DNA of 52,931 nt from contig JALCBR010000020.1 of assembly GCA_028066245.1 (NCBI GenBank), forward strand, positions 1-52,931. The letters are read 5' to 3'. The notes under the pieces are model-generated. The model was not told the origin of the DNA. It made no database searches and worked only from the letters and a program-made list of their open reading frames with translations. This document shows, in pieces, positions 9,618 to 17,478 of the stretch (the first letter of the stretch is position 1; every line of letters starts with the position of its first letter). Made by a program: the position numbers and the translations under genes. This DNA is from Pirellulales bacterium. Its GTDB lineage: Bacteria > Planctomycetota > Planctomycetia > Pirellulales > S012-138.

Positions 9618-9858
9618 CAACGGAGAACCAACATCCAAGGAGAGCGGAAGAAACGACCGTCAACCAATCTCGGCCGACTGCCATGTCGATTATGGGCAAA
9701 GACTCTACCAGCGACCAGCCGGTAGCGTTTCGCAGGGCTTACGAAAACGTGTCATGTCGGATGGATAGTCATCCAAACACGCCAACTCCGGCACGGCCGT
9801 TCTTCGCTTTGAAGCGTCCATTCTTGGAACCGAGCCCGAGATCTCGCGGAGAAAAGCA

Positions 9859-10359
9859 TTGGACTCCGGCGACCTGGAGCCGCAAAATTACCCCATGGAT
9901 CCGCCGGTCGAAAACGCCTGCCCAAGCTCAAGCAATGCCACGAGCGCGCCGCCAAGCCCAATGTGTTGCGGTTTCTGGAGCCCAACGCAGCGAACGACTT
10001 TGGCCATCTGCACAACGGTTTCTATGGCGTTGCTGATGATCCTCTGGCTCGCCGGAAGCGGATGGCGTCAGACTGAGTTCGACCAGCTTGCCAAGCCCAA
10101 TCATCTTACCAAGCCTCGTGGGGCAAGAGTCCCGGTAAACGCTCGGTCAGGATTCTTGTGCGACATCAACTTCGCGACGTGGCCAGAACTTGCCCAATTG
10201 CCAGGCATCGGTCAGACGTTGGCAGAGCGGATTGTGGAACGGCGCGCTAAGTTTGGCCCTTACACTTCTCTGAACGAACTGCTGGAGATCCGCGGGATCG
10301 GGCAAAAGAAACTCGCCGCAATCCTTCCCTACTTAGATCTTAAGCAACGCAGACAATGA
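9859..10359 (+). CDS. ComEA-like membrane-anchored helix-hairpin-helix protein
   Basis: The protein is 166 residues: a polar N-terminus, one transmembrane helix (about 46-66), a linker, then a C-terminal double helix-hairpin-helix (about 105-160) with LPGIGQTLAERIVERR and IRGIGQKKLAAILPYL. This is the non-specific DNA-binding module of ComEA, which takes up DNA at the outer face of the membrane in competent bacteria. The TTG at 9859 is preferred because GGAGA lies about 6 bases upstream; the in-frame ATG at 9895 has its nearest GGAG too far away (15 bases). No other competence genes are nearby, so a DNA-uptake role is inferred only from the domain. Confidence 0.75.
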   Translation: MDSGDLEPQNYPMDPPVENACPSSSNATSAPPSPMCCGFWSPTQRTTLAICTTVSMALLMILWLAGSGWRQTEFDQLAKPNHLTKPRGARVPVNARSGFLCDINFATWPELAQLPGIGQTLAERIVERRAKFGPYTSLNELLEIRGIGQKKLAAILPYLDLKQRRQ

Positions 10360-10554
10360 AGAATACGTCTTGCGGCGGTATGGCAATGACCTCTTACTCC
10401 TTCGCTAGGTAAGTATCCCGCTCATCAACGACAACAGCCCCGCTCAGACGTGAATCCGAACGGGACCAGAAGCCGTTTGCTGCAACATATCTGCTGCAAG
10501 TTGTTGATTCTTGTCGATCACCGCCCGCTATTGCAGTCCGTGATCTCGCCAAGC
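10360..10554. other. Convergent intergenic region
   Basis: This separates the ComEA-like gene from the leftward protease gene. It holds a short direct repeat (GCTGCAA twice, around 10480-10500). I see no convincing terminator hairpin with a T-run. Confidence 0.3.
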
Positions 10555-12267
10555 TCACCGCGATCCGTTTCGAATGGACCGCTGCGCCATTCGCTCACGG
10601 GCAACCTGTAACCCCGCGGAAACAAACGGGTCGTCAGAGTTGGACGTGATGGGCAGGCGGCCATTGATCGGCTTGGCGGCCGTGCGAACTTCAACATCAG
10701 GGCTGACGCCGACCTTGGAGAACGGATGTCCCACCGGAGAATAGAATTTGGCGGTGGTGAGACGGATGCCGGTCCCACCCGTGTCGAGCGAGAAGATGCC
10801 TTGCACAGAGCCTTTTCCGTAGCTGCGGGTGCCGACAATCGTTCCCCGCTTGTGGTCTCGGATGGCCCCAGCAAAGATCTCGCTGGCACTGGCGCTATCT
10901 TGATCAATGAGCACCGTCAGCGGCACATGCCAGGTAGACCCGGGCCTGGCCCGATGTGTGTAGTCCTCGCCCGGATGTCGTCCGCGGGTGGAGACAATCA
11001 CGCCAGCGGTTACGAACTTGTCAGCCGCTTCCACGGAGGCAGTGAGCAATCCGCCTGGATTTCCGCGGAGATCAATGATCAAGCTCATCATGCCGGCGCG
11101 GTGGAGATTCCACAGCGCATCGTCCATCTCACGACTGGTCGTCTTTTGGAAACTGGTCATGCGGAAATAAGCGATTCCCCGCTCGGCATCAATGATCTTG
11201 GCGTCCTCCACGCTGGGGACTGCCACGTGATCCCGGCGGACTTGCAGTGTGCGGGGCTGTTGATCGACTGACTTGACTACAACGTTGACATACGAGCCGA
11301 CTGGTCCTTGCAACATATCCGCTGCCTTGTCGCTGGCACCGTCCGTTGCGGAGAATCCATCGACTTCCAAAATCACATCGCCACTGCGAATGCCCGCGGT
11401 GGCGGCAGGACTGCCGGAGATGGCGCGAATGATCTCCAGACCGTTTTCCGTGGGACGCAACTCGATCCCCAAGCCCACAAAATTGCCTTCAATCTGCGCG
11501 TGCACTTCGCCCAGTTCACCGCGTGTCAGGAAGGACGAGTAATCGTCCAGCATATTCACCGTGCCGCACAGGTATTCAAGCACCACGGTGCTCTCTCGTA
11601 GCCCGAGCCGCTGCGATCCAAGCCAAGCTGCGACATTGACGGCTTCCAAGGCTTCCTCACGGTTCTCAACCCGCACAGCATCTAAACGCTCGCGAAGCTC
11701 TCTCCGGAAAGCGTTGATCTGTGCCGTTTCCGTTTGAAGCAGGTTTTTCTCCAGGAATGCCGGATCAATTAAGGCCACCTCAAAGTTCAACGTTCCATGA
11801 TTCAAGATACCGCGCCACGAAGGTTGATCGACATGGTGGGTCTCTATCTTGGTCAACACTTCACGGCATAGCCGCAGAGCGTCATCGCGAGACAGCGACG
11901 AAGCAGCATCTAGGAATGTCGGGTCCGCATATCGCCGGCCCAGATCATAATGCAGTCGGGCGATTGCCCTACTCTGATGCAATTCATCGTTCTTCGGAAA
12001 TTGGCGGAGCGAATCGTCATAGTGCAGAATCGCTTCGCCCCAACGTCCTTCAGATTCGAGCTGTTTGCCATGCTCGAGCGCTGCGTCCAACGGCGCCGGA
12101 CCGTCAGCGCCTGGCAACGTCAAAACCGTGTCATCAGTGGGCGCGGAAAGCTCACGCGGCGGGAGGGGCGCCGTGGGTTGAGCAAGGGCTGGCATTGCGC
12201 CCGAAAGCGCGACGCCAAAGAAGGCCGTCAGGATAACGGCCACCAGGGAGGGAGCCCGAAAGCGCAT
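10555..12267 (-). CDS. S41 family carboxy-terminal processing protease (CtpA/Prc-like)
   Basis: The protein is 570 residues. ATG at 12267 is chosen because AAGGA lies 6 bases upstream and a signal peptide follows (VAVILTAFFGVALSGAMPALA); the frame opens further upstream without such signals. After a Pro-rich linker, residues about 60-125 look TPR-like. A helical region follows, then a PDZ domain (about 255-345, GLGIELRPTENGLEII, AGIRSGDVILEVDG), then the protease core. The Ser-Lys dyad is visible: DSASASEIF (Ser about 458) and SYGKGSVQG (Lys about 485). Family role: cleavage of C-terminal tails of periplasmic or envelope proteins, with the PDZ domain recognising the tail. The N-terminal TPR-like part is extra relative to the shortest family members. 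Confidence 0.9.
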   Translation of the reverse strand: MRFRAPSLVAVILTAFFGVALSGAMPALAQPTAPLPPRELSAPTDDTVLTLPGADGPAPLDAALEHGKQLESEGRWGEAILHYDDSLRQFPKNDELHQSRAIARLHYDLGRRYADPTFLDAASSLSRDDALRLCREVLTKIETHHVDQPSWRGILNHGTLNFEVALIDPAFLEKNLLQTETAQINAFRRELRERLDAVRVENREEALEAVNVAAWLGSQRLGLRESTVVLEYLCGTVNMLDDYSSFLTRGELGEVHAQIEGNFVGLGIELRPTENGLEIIRAISGSPAATAGIRSGDVILEVDGFSATDGASDKAADMLQGPVGSYVNVVVKSVDQQPRTLQVRRDHVAVPSVEDAKIIDAERGIAYFRMTSFQKTTSREMDDALWNLHRAGMMSLIIDLRGNPGGLLTASVEAADKFVTAGVIVSTRGRHPGEDYTHRARPGSTWHVPLTVLIDQDSASASEIFAGAIRDHKRGTIVGTRSYGKGSVQGIFSLDTGGTGIRLTTAKFYSPVGHPFSKVGVSPDVEVRTAAKPINGRLPITSNSDDPFVSAGLQVARERMAQRSIRNGSR

Positions 12268-12785
12268 ACTTCGTCCTTTGCCGAAGGGGGAGGGCGCGCT
12301 GAGGGGATCAATGAATGGGGCTGCACCACCACTGACGGGAGGAGTCAGCGATAGCCCGATTCTTGACACCGCAAAACGCGATTGCAAGTCACGGATGTCC
12401 GTCTTGTGACGTGACCGGCAGGACGGGTCCAATCCCTGGCCAAGGGAAACATAGGTCAGAATCGCGGAGAGTCAAATTCTGAGCGGAATTCTCTCCGCCC
12501 AAAATGCCGCAAAACCCGTATGAAAGTAACGTGGTCGATCGGTTGTAGCGATCGGGACGCATGGGCTGACAACGGCAACCTGCGCGAAGCATCGCTGGCG
12601 TGATACGACGCCCCAACAATAACACTTGCCGCTTGGTGGTATGCAAGTACGAGGACCAATGTGCGCGGCCGCAGAGCAAGCAAGACCTTCACTGCGCGCG
12701 AACAGCATTTTTGACTGTTTTTCGCTCGCCTGACATTTCTTTTTTGCCTACCTAGTACATCCAAAAGGAATCTCATCCCCTCCCT

Positions 12786-12974
12786 CTAGCGGGTGGTTTT
12801 GGCAAGAGTTCTAACAGGCGCGCCAACAGGGGTTCCAATGGGCGCGCCAGGAGGGGATTCAACAGTGTTTCCTAGAGGGGCGCCAACCGGTCGATAGACC
12901 GTGGGCAAGCGGCTAGCAAATTCCTCCGCTTTCTGTTGACGAGGAGCAATTGCACCCGCGATTCCGGGGCATGC
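12786..12974 (-). other. Possible coding remnant with GAP-type repeats
   Basis: One minus-strand frame is free of stops for 62 codons from 12974 to the TAG at 12786-12788. It reads in part RQQKAEEFASRLPTVYRPVG, then GAPLGNTVESPP, GAPIGTPV, GAPVRTLAKTTR. The three GAP units differ at the DNA level yet keep the same residues, which hints at past selection on protein. No ATG is in frame; a TTG at 12908 is the only common start, and GGAGG lies about 13 bases before it. It could be the end of a decayed or frameshifted gene, a very small gene, or chance. Confidence 0.25.
12813..12860. repeat. Two 24-bp degenerate tandem units
   Basis: Units at 12813-12836 and 12837-12860 share about 17 of 24 positions. 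Each carries the octamer GGCGCGCC at the same offset (12817-12824 and 12841-12848). A third, poorer unit with GGGGCGCC follows at about 12877-12884. The 24-base period equals eight codons, matching the GAP repeats in the minus-strand frame. Confidence 0.6.
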
Positions 12975-13072
12975 TCATCACGCGGCGGAGTCCCTTTCTT
13001 CCCGGCGCGCTTCAAACGCTGGCCTTGCTGCTGACAGTCAAGGCTTACAACTCAGGTCATCCGAGCACGGCC

Positions 13073-13621
13073 TCAGAGTCTCTCAGCAGTACGGCGAGAG
13101 CGGTGGGAGGGTGTCCCAGGCATCGCGTGGGCTCGGTCAAAGCGTGTGGCCACAAACGGCCGGCTGCCATGAGATGTCATTCCGTTTGTTCGGTGATCAG
13201 CGGAGTGATGGGCGTTTGAGTTCAACGGCAAACGGAGCCAAAAGCCTATTAGCAGCAACACCTGCCCAATCAAACCGATCGGCCAGATGAAGCGATCAAG
13301 AACCGGGTTCGCATCAAAGATATTGAGCGTGAAGAGGGTGGTGGCAAAGGCTGTGGTGATGACTCCCAACCCTAGCGCAAAGATTCCCGCTGTCGGCCCA
13401 ATGTCAGTGTGAATCCATGACTGTTGGACCGCTGGCGATGACGGCTCGAGATCTTCGCTCTTGCCCAGGAGCTCAGCCTGGCTGATCTCCGCTTGGTTTT
13501 GCCCGTACTTTCGCTCCAAACTTTCAGCCAAAGACAACACACGAGCGGCGTTCCGCTCGAATGTATCGTCGAACAGATCATCCAGAGATGGCAAGTCGAT
13601 CGTATGCGGAGGCTTGGACAT
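13073..13621 (-). CDS. Small membrane protein of unknown function
   Basis: The protein is 182 residues from ATG at 13621 (MSKPPHTIDLPSLDDLFDDT), an acidic helical N-terminus with ERNAARVLSLAESLERKYG that may form a short coiled coil. Two hydrophobic segments follow at about 95-120 and 125-147 (FALGLGVITTAFATTLFTLN, FIWPIGLIGQVLLLIGFWLR). The last 35 residues are rich in His, Arg and Ser and look like read-through rather than a folded tail, so the gene may have lost its original end. No clear ribosome binding site is seen. Similar two-helix proteins with acidic heads occur in planctomycetes, but I can name no function. Confidence 0.55.
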   Translation of the reverse strand: MSKPPHTIDLPSLDDLFDDTFERNAARVLSLAESLERKYGQNQAEISQAELLGKSEDLEPSSPAVQQSWIHTDIGPTAGIFALGLGVITTAFATTLFTLNIFDANPVLDRFIWPIGLIGQVLLLIGFWLRLPLNSNAHHSADHRTNGMTSHGSRPFVATRFDRAHAMPGTPSHRSRRTAERL

Positions 13622-14029
13622 AGCAACTGCCGAGATGACGGATAGGCCCGCCGGAGGCGCGCGGAAACGGCACGACAACGCAAACGGAGGCGACTGTTCC
13701 TTGTCGCTACAGATCGGAAGCTTTGAGATTTGACTTGAGGGAATATCCCGATTCGGCAGACGTTGTCGGTCTGGCCATGGCTGCGGACGCTAGCCTAGCA
13801 AGCTGTTGAAAACACCACCGCGACGTTTTCAGACAGAACCAAGGCGAGCGTGAATCTCGCACGGCTTACAAATCACGGTCCCACCGTGCGATCGATTGAA
13901 ATCCTCATTTAGGATTTACACAACTTGTTGAGCAATGAACCTGGACTGCCTGCGATGGTTTCGCCACAGTCTCTGCTGCCATAAACTATCGGCCAACTGG
14001 CTGTATCCTTCGCCCCGTTGAGATCTTCC
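13622..14029. other. Intergenic region rich in hairpins upstream of kbl
   Basis: No gene is seen. The interval holds the hairpin repeat at 13803-13866 plus two more inverted repeats: TCGCACGG (13857-13864) with CCGTGCGA (13884-13891), and AAATCCT (13899-13905) with AGGATTT (13911-13917). They could end transcription, or act on the mRNA leader if the kbl transcript starts upstream of them. Confidence 0.5.
13803..13866 (+). repeat. REP-like hairpin repeat, copy 1
   Basis: Two hairpins in a row. CTGTTGAAAAC (13803-13813) pairs with GTTTTCAGACAG (13825-13836) with one bulge; then GCGAG (13844-13848) pairs with CTCGC (13856-13860) over a 7-base loop and runs into ACGGC. The same order and spacing occur in copy 2 on the other side of kbl (15224-15283), in the same orientation. 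Confidence 0.6.
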
Positions 14030-15217
14030 ATGGATTCCAAGTTCATCGAGCACCTGCAATCAGAAATGGCCGCCGTCCGCGATGCCGGGCTTTACAAGGC
14101 CGAACGCGTGATGGCCGGCCCCCAACAGCCTTGGGTGAGCACGTCTGGGCAGGAAGTACTCAACCTGTGTGCGAACAATTATCTGGGCCTATCGAACGAT
14201 TTCTCTCTGCGTGAATCGGCGAAACAAGCCATTGATGAATATGGCTTCGGCATGTCCAGCGTCCGCTTTATCTGTGGAACCCAAACGATTCACAAGGAAC
14301 TGGAAGCGAAGCTCTCGCAGTTCTTGGGGATGGATGACACCATCCTCTATTCATCGTGCTTTGACGCCAACGGAGGTCTGTTCGAGACGTTGCTCGGCCC
14401 CGACGATGCGATCATCAGCGATGAACTCAACCACGCCAGCATCATTGACGGCGTCCGACTCTGTAAAGCCAACCGCTTCCGCTACCTCAACAACAACATG
14501 GATGACCTGGAGGCGAAGCTGAAGGAAGCCGACAATGCGCGTTTCAAACTCATCGCCACTGACGGTGTCTTCTCGATGGATGGAATCGTGGCCAACTTAC
14601 CAGGGATCTGTGATCTGGCCGATCAATACAACGCCATGGTGATGGTTGATGACTCGCACGCCGTGGGGTTCATGGGCGAAGGCGGTCGCGGTACCCACGA
14701 ATATACCGGAACCCTGGAGCGGGTGGATATCATCACCGGAACACTCGGCAAAGCTCTCGGCGGCGCGTCCGGCGGGTATACTTCAGGGCCCAAAGAGGTC
14801 ATCGAATGGTTACGACAACGCTCGCGGCCGTATTTGTTCAGCAACTCACTGGCGCCAGTCATTACTGCCACCAGCATCAAAGTGCTTGAGTTGTTACAAG
14901 GCTCCAGCGAATTGCGCGAGAACTTGCGAGCGAACTCGGCGTTCTTCCGGCGAGAGATGGCCGCGCAAGGCTTTGACCTGGTGCCCGGCGATCATCCGAT
15001 CATTCCGGTCATGCTGTATGACGCTGTACTGGCGCAGAAGATGGCCGCGCGTTTGCTGGATGAAGGGATCTACGTGATTGCTTTTTCCTTTCCTGTCGTC
15101 CCTAAGGGCAAAGCCCGCATTCGCACGCAGATGTCCGCGGCGCACACGCGAGACGACTTGTCACGAGCCATCGCCGCGTTTGAGAAGGTGGGAAAAGAGC
15201 TGGATGTGATCACCTAG
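14030..15217 (+). CDS. kbl: Glycine C-acetyltransferase (2-amino-3-ketobutyrate CoA ligase)
   Basis: The protein is 395 residues, the usual length. It belongs to the alpha-oxoamine synthase group of PLP enzymes: [20 protein letters not shown] is the cofactor-binding Asp/His region, and [14 protein letters not shown] carries the PLP lysine (Lys241). Family role: it cleaves 2-amino-3-oxobutyrate with CoA to glycine and acetyl-CoA, the second step of threonine breakdown, in the cytoplasm. The near-identical length and sequence style favour Kbl over BioF or 5-aminolevulinate synthase. ATG at 14030 gives the normal N-terminus ([10 protein letters not shown]); a TTG at 14018 is the alternative. No threonine dehydrogenase (tdh) is adjacent. 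Hairpin repeats lie on both sides. Confidence 0.93.
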   Translation: MDSKFIEHLQSEMAAVRDAGLYKAERVMAGPQQPWVSTSGQEVLNLCANNYLGLSNDFSLRESAKQAIDEYGFGMSSVRFICGTQTIHKELEAKLSQFLGMDDTILYSSCFDANGGLFETLLGPDDAIISDELNHASIIDGVRLCKANRFRYLNNNMDDLEAKLKEADNARFKLIATDGVFSMDGIVANLPGICDLADQYNAMVMVDDSHAVGFMGEGGRGTHEYTGTLERVDIITGTLGKALGGASGGYTSGPKEVIEWLRQRSRPYLFSNSLAPVITATSIKVLELLQGSSELRENLRANSAFFRREMAAQGFDLVPGDHPIIPVMLYDAVLAQKMAARLLDEGIYVIAFSFPVVPKGKARIRTQMSAAHTRDDLSRAIAAFEKVGKELDVIT

Positions 15218-15679
15218 CAGGATGAAAGACGCCATTGTGGCGTTTCACGCGAGCCAAGAGGCGAGACTGAACCTCGCACGGCGCGTAAGCTACGTCACAT
15301 TCGTGTCACGATTGAGAAGCCCGCCTGTGTGCGGTTTCCTGTGCGGCATCGAACTCGAAAAAACAGGCCTCCTTTGCGAGATTAGGCTCGTCAGCGAGGA
15401 ATGAGCGCAGTGCTGTCATTTGTTCGCAAGAGTCATATTAACTCTCAAGCCTCCACGGACTTCTCCCGCTTCTTGTCACGAGGGCCTGGAACTGGCCACA
15501 TTGCCGTGGAGTGCGGTGCTCACTGGCGTTGACCGTAAACTGCATTGCCATAAAATGTTGCGGTCTGTGCGCTTGCGCGGATTGTCATGCCGAGGTTCGC
15601 GCTCGCATTACCCACAGTCGTTCAAATCGCAACGCACTTCCAAGCTCCGACCGTGAATACGAAGGCAGTAGACCCCCCG
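15218..15679. other. Gap between kbl and lysS
   Basis: Apart from the hairpin repeat at 15224-15283 I see no gene or clear regulatory site in these 462 bp. Short open frames here lack ribosome binding sites. Confidence 0.4.
15224..15283 (+). repeat. REP-like hairpin repeat, copy 2
   Basis: GAAAGACGCC (15224-15233) pairs with GGCGTTTC (15239-15246) with a small bulge, then GCGAG (15261-15265) pairs with CTCGC (15273-15277) over a 7-base loop, followed by ACGGC. The layout matches copy 1 at 13803-13866. It begins 7 bp after the kbl stop codon, so it may also serve as a transcript end or mRNA stabiliser. Confidence 0.6.
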
Positions 15680-17197
15680 ATGTCCAACTCCGCGAAAGCA
15701 ACGCGTGAAATGGGAATCCATGAAGAGTCACGTCGGGAAAAGTTGCGGAAACTCACGGAGTTGGGAGTTGACCCGTGGGGACAGCGGTTTGACGATCATC
15801 AGGCCATCGGCGAGATCCGGGCTCGCGAGAGTGAGATCATTGTTGAGCCGATTCCCGAGGGCGCCCGTGATGCACCGCAGTCCGGACCCAAGGTGCGCGC
15901 GGCCGGGCGGATCATGCTGATGCGTTCCAAGGGCAAGCTTATGTTTCTGGACTTGCAGGATTGGTCCGGCAGGGTCCAGTTGATGATGGGACGCAAACAA
16001 GTCGGAGAAGACGCTTGGGCGATTGCCGAATGCCTTGACCTGGCCGACTTGGTTGGAGTTGACGGGGAACTCAAGCGGACGCGGACAGGCGAACTGACCA
16101 TCTTTGTCGAGAAGCTGACGTTTTTGACCAAGTGCCTGGAGCCACCACCGGAAAAATACCACGGCATGACCGATGCCGAACTTCGGCAGCGGATGCGCTA
16201 TCTGGATTTGACCTACAGTGATGGAGTGCTGGAACGATTTCTTCGCCGCACAAAGATTGTGCAATCGATTCGGCAAACGCTTGGCGGAGAAGGCTTTGTC
16301 GAGATCGAAGGGCCCACGTTGCACGCGATTGCCGGTGGGGCGGCAGCGCGGCCGTTCGTGACGCATCACAATGCGCTCGATATGCAGCTCTACTTACGAA
16401 TTGCGCTGGAGCTGCATCTTAAGCGGTTGATGGTCGGAGGAATGGAGCGTGTTTACGAACTAGGTCGCGTGTATCGGAATGAAGGCATCAGCCCACGCCA
16501 CAATCCCGAGTTCACGATGCTTGAAGTCTATCAAGCGTACGGCGACTACGGCTCGATGATGGACCTCACGGAGAAGTTAATTGTTGACGCGATTGACGCG
16601 GCGGGCCTGCCGCGCGAACTTCCCTGGGGCGAGAACGCGACGATCAACTTTGAGCCACCCTTTGCCCGTAAGACCTATGACGAGTTGTTTGCTGAACACG
16701 CTGGCGTTGATCCGAATGATGCGGATGCGGTGAGCGAGCGGGCCACCAAACTGGAGATTGAAACGGCTGGTCGCCATGCGGACGTCATCAAGAATGACGT
16801 CTTTGAAGAACTCGTTGAAGACAAATTGATGGGGCCCATCTTTGTGACGGATTATCCCGCCAGCATCTGCCCGTTGACCAAGCGCAAGGCGGATAACCCG
16901 CAGGTTGCGGAGCGTTTCGAGCTTTTCATCCAGGGGATGGAAGTTGCCAACGCGTACACGGAACTGAATGATCCGGACCTGCAGGAAGAGCTCTTCCGCA
17001 CGCAGTTGAAGGGCCTAGCGGAAGACGATTCGATGGCCAAAATGGACCACGACTTCATTCGGGCGTTGAGGTCCGGCATGCCACCCGCTGGCGGCCTGGG
17101 CGTAGGGATTGATAGATTGATCATGCTGCTGACCGACAGCCGATCGATTCGTGATGTGATTCTTTTTCCGCTGTTGCGTCCGGAGCAGGAAACCTAG
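15680..17197 (+). CDS. lysS: Lysyl-tRNA synthetase, class II
   Basis: The protein is 505 residues, typical for bacterial class II LysRS. An OB-fold anticodon-binding domain lies at about 60-170 (AGRIMLMRSKGKLMFLDLQD). The catalytic core holds ARPFVTHHNALDMQLYLRIA, motif 2 (ERVYELGRVYRNEGISPRHN, then PEFTMLEVYQAYGDY) and motif 3 (GLGVGIDRLIMLLTDS). It charges tRNA-Lys with lysine using ATP. ATG at 15680 is chosen since it leaves a normal 20-residue leader before EESRREKLRKL; the longer open frame upstream is not protein-like. It is an independent gene, 281 bp ahead of the permease. Confidence 0.96.
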   Translation: MSNSAKATREMGIHEESRREKLRKLTELGVDPWGQRFDDHQAIGEIRARESEIIVEPIPEGARDAPQSGPKVRAAGRIMLMRSKGKLMFLDLQDWSGRVQLMMGRKQVGEDAWAIAECLDLADLVGVDGELKRTRTGELTIFVEKLTFLTKCLEPPPEKYHGMTDAELRQRMRYLDLTYSDGVLERFLRRTKIVQSIRQTLGGEGFVEIEGPTLHAIAGGAAARPFVTHHNALDMQLYLRIALELHLKRLMVGGMERVYELGRVYRNEGISPRHNPEFTMLEVYQAYGDYGSMMDLTEKLIVDAIDAAGLPRELPWGENATINFEPPFARKTYDELFAEHAGVDPNDADAVSERATKLEIETAGRHADVIKNDVFEELVEDKLMGPIFVTDYPASICPLTKRKADNPQVAERFELFIQGMEVANAYTELNDPDLQEELFRTQLKGLAEDDSMAKMDHDFIRALRSGMPPAGGLGVGIDRLIMLLTDSRSIRDVILFPLLRPEQET

Positions 17198-17478
17198 TAA
17201 AGGTTCAGACAACTCGATCGCAAAAGCACGTCATGGAGGACGTCATGCGAAGTCTCACAATCATATTCATGTGGCCGACACTCGCCGCGGCTTGTTTCCA
17301 GGCGCAAGTTTGCGCTTGCCCGCGCAGTCCACAAGCTCCACCCGTCGACACCGCGCCAGTTCTTGGTCGCCCGCATCGCCCCGCAAAGGCACGCGCACGG
17401 ATTCAGGTTTGCTGAACTCGCCTGACGCCTGACACGGTTCACCAACCCACCGCTCATCTCCTCTGATCATTTCCGCTC

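Larger units (their letters stand above)
12268..13072. other. Long gap (805 bp) with no confident gene
   Basis: Several short open frames occur on both strands, but none has a ribosome binding site plus protein-like composition. The part near 12786-12974 is exceptional and is entered separately. The 5' region of the S41 protease gene lies in the left part. Confidence 0.4.

Noticed and set aside
17233-17415. 60-codon frame starting MEDVMRSLTIIFMW
   Set aside because: It looks faintly like a secreted peptide but has no ribosome binding site and loses protein character after the first 25 codons.
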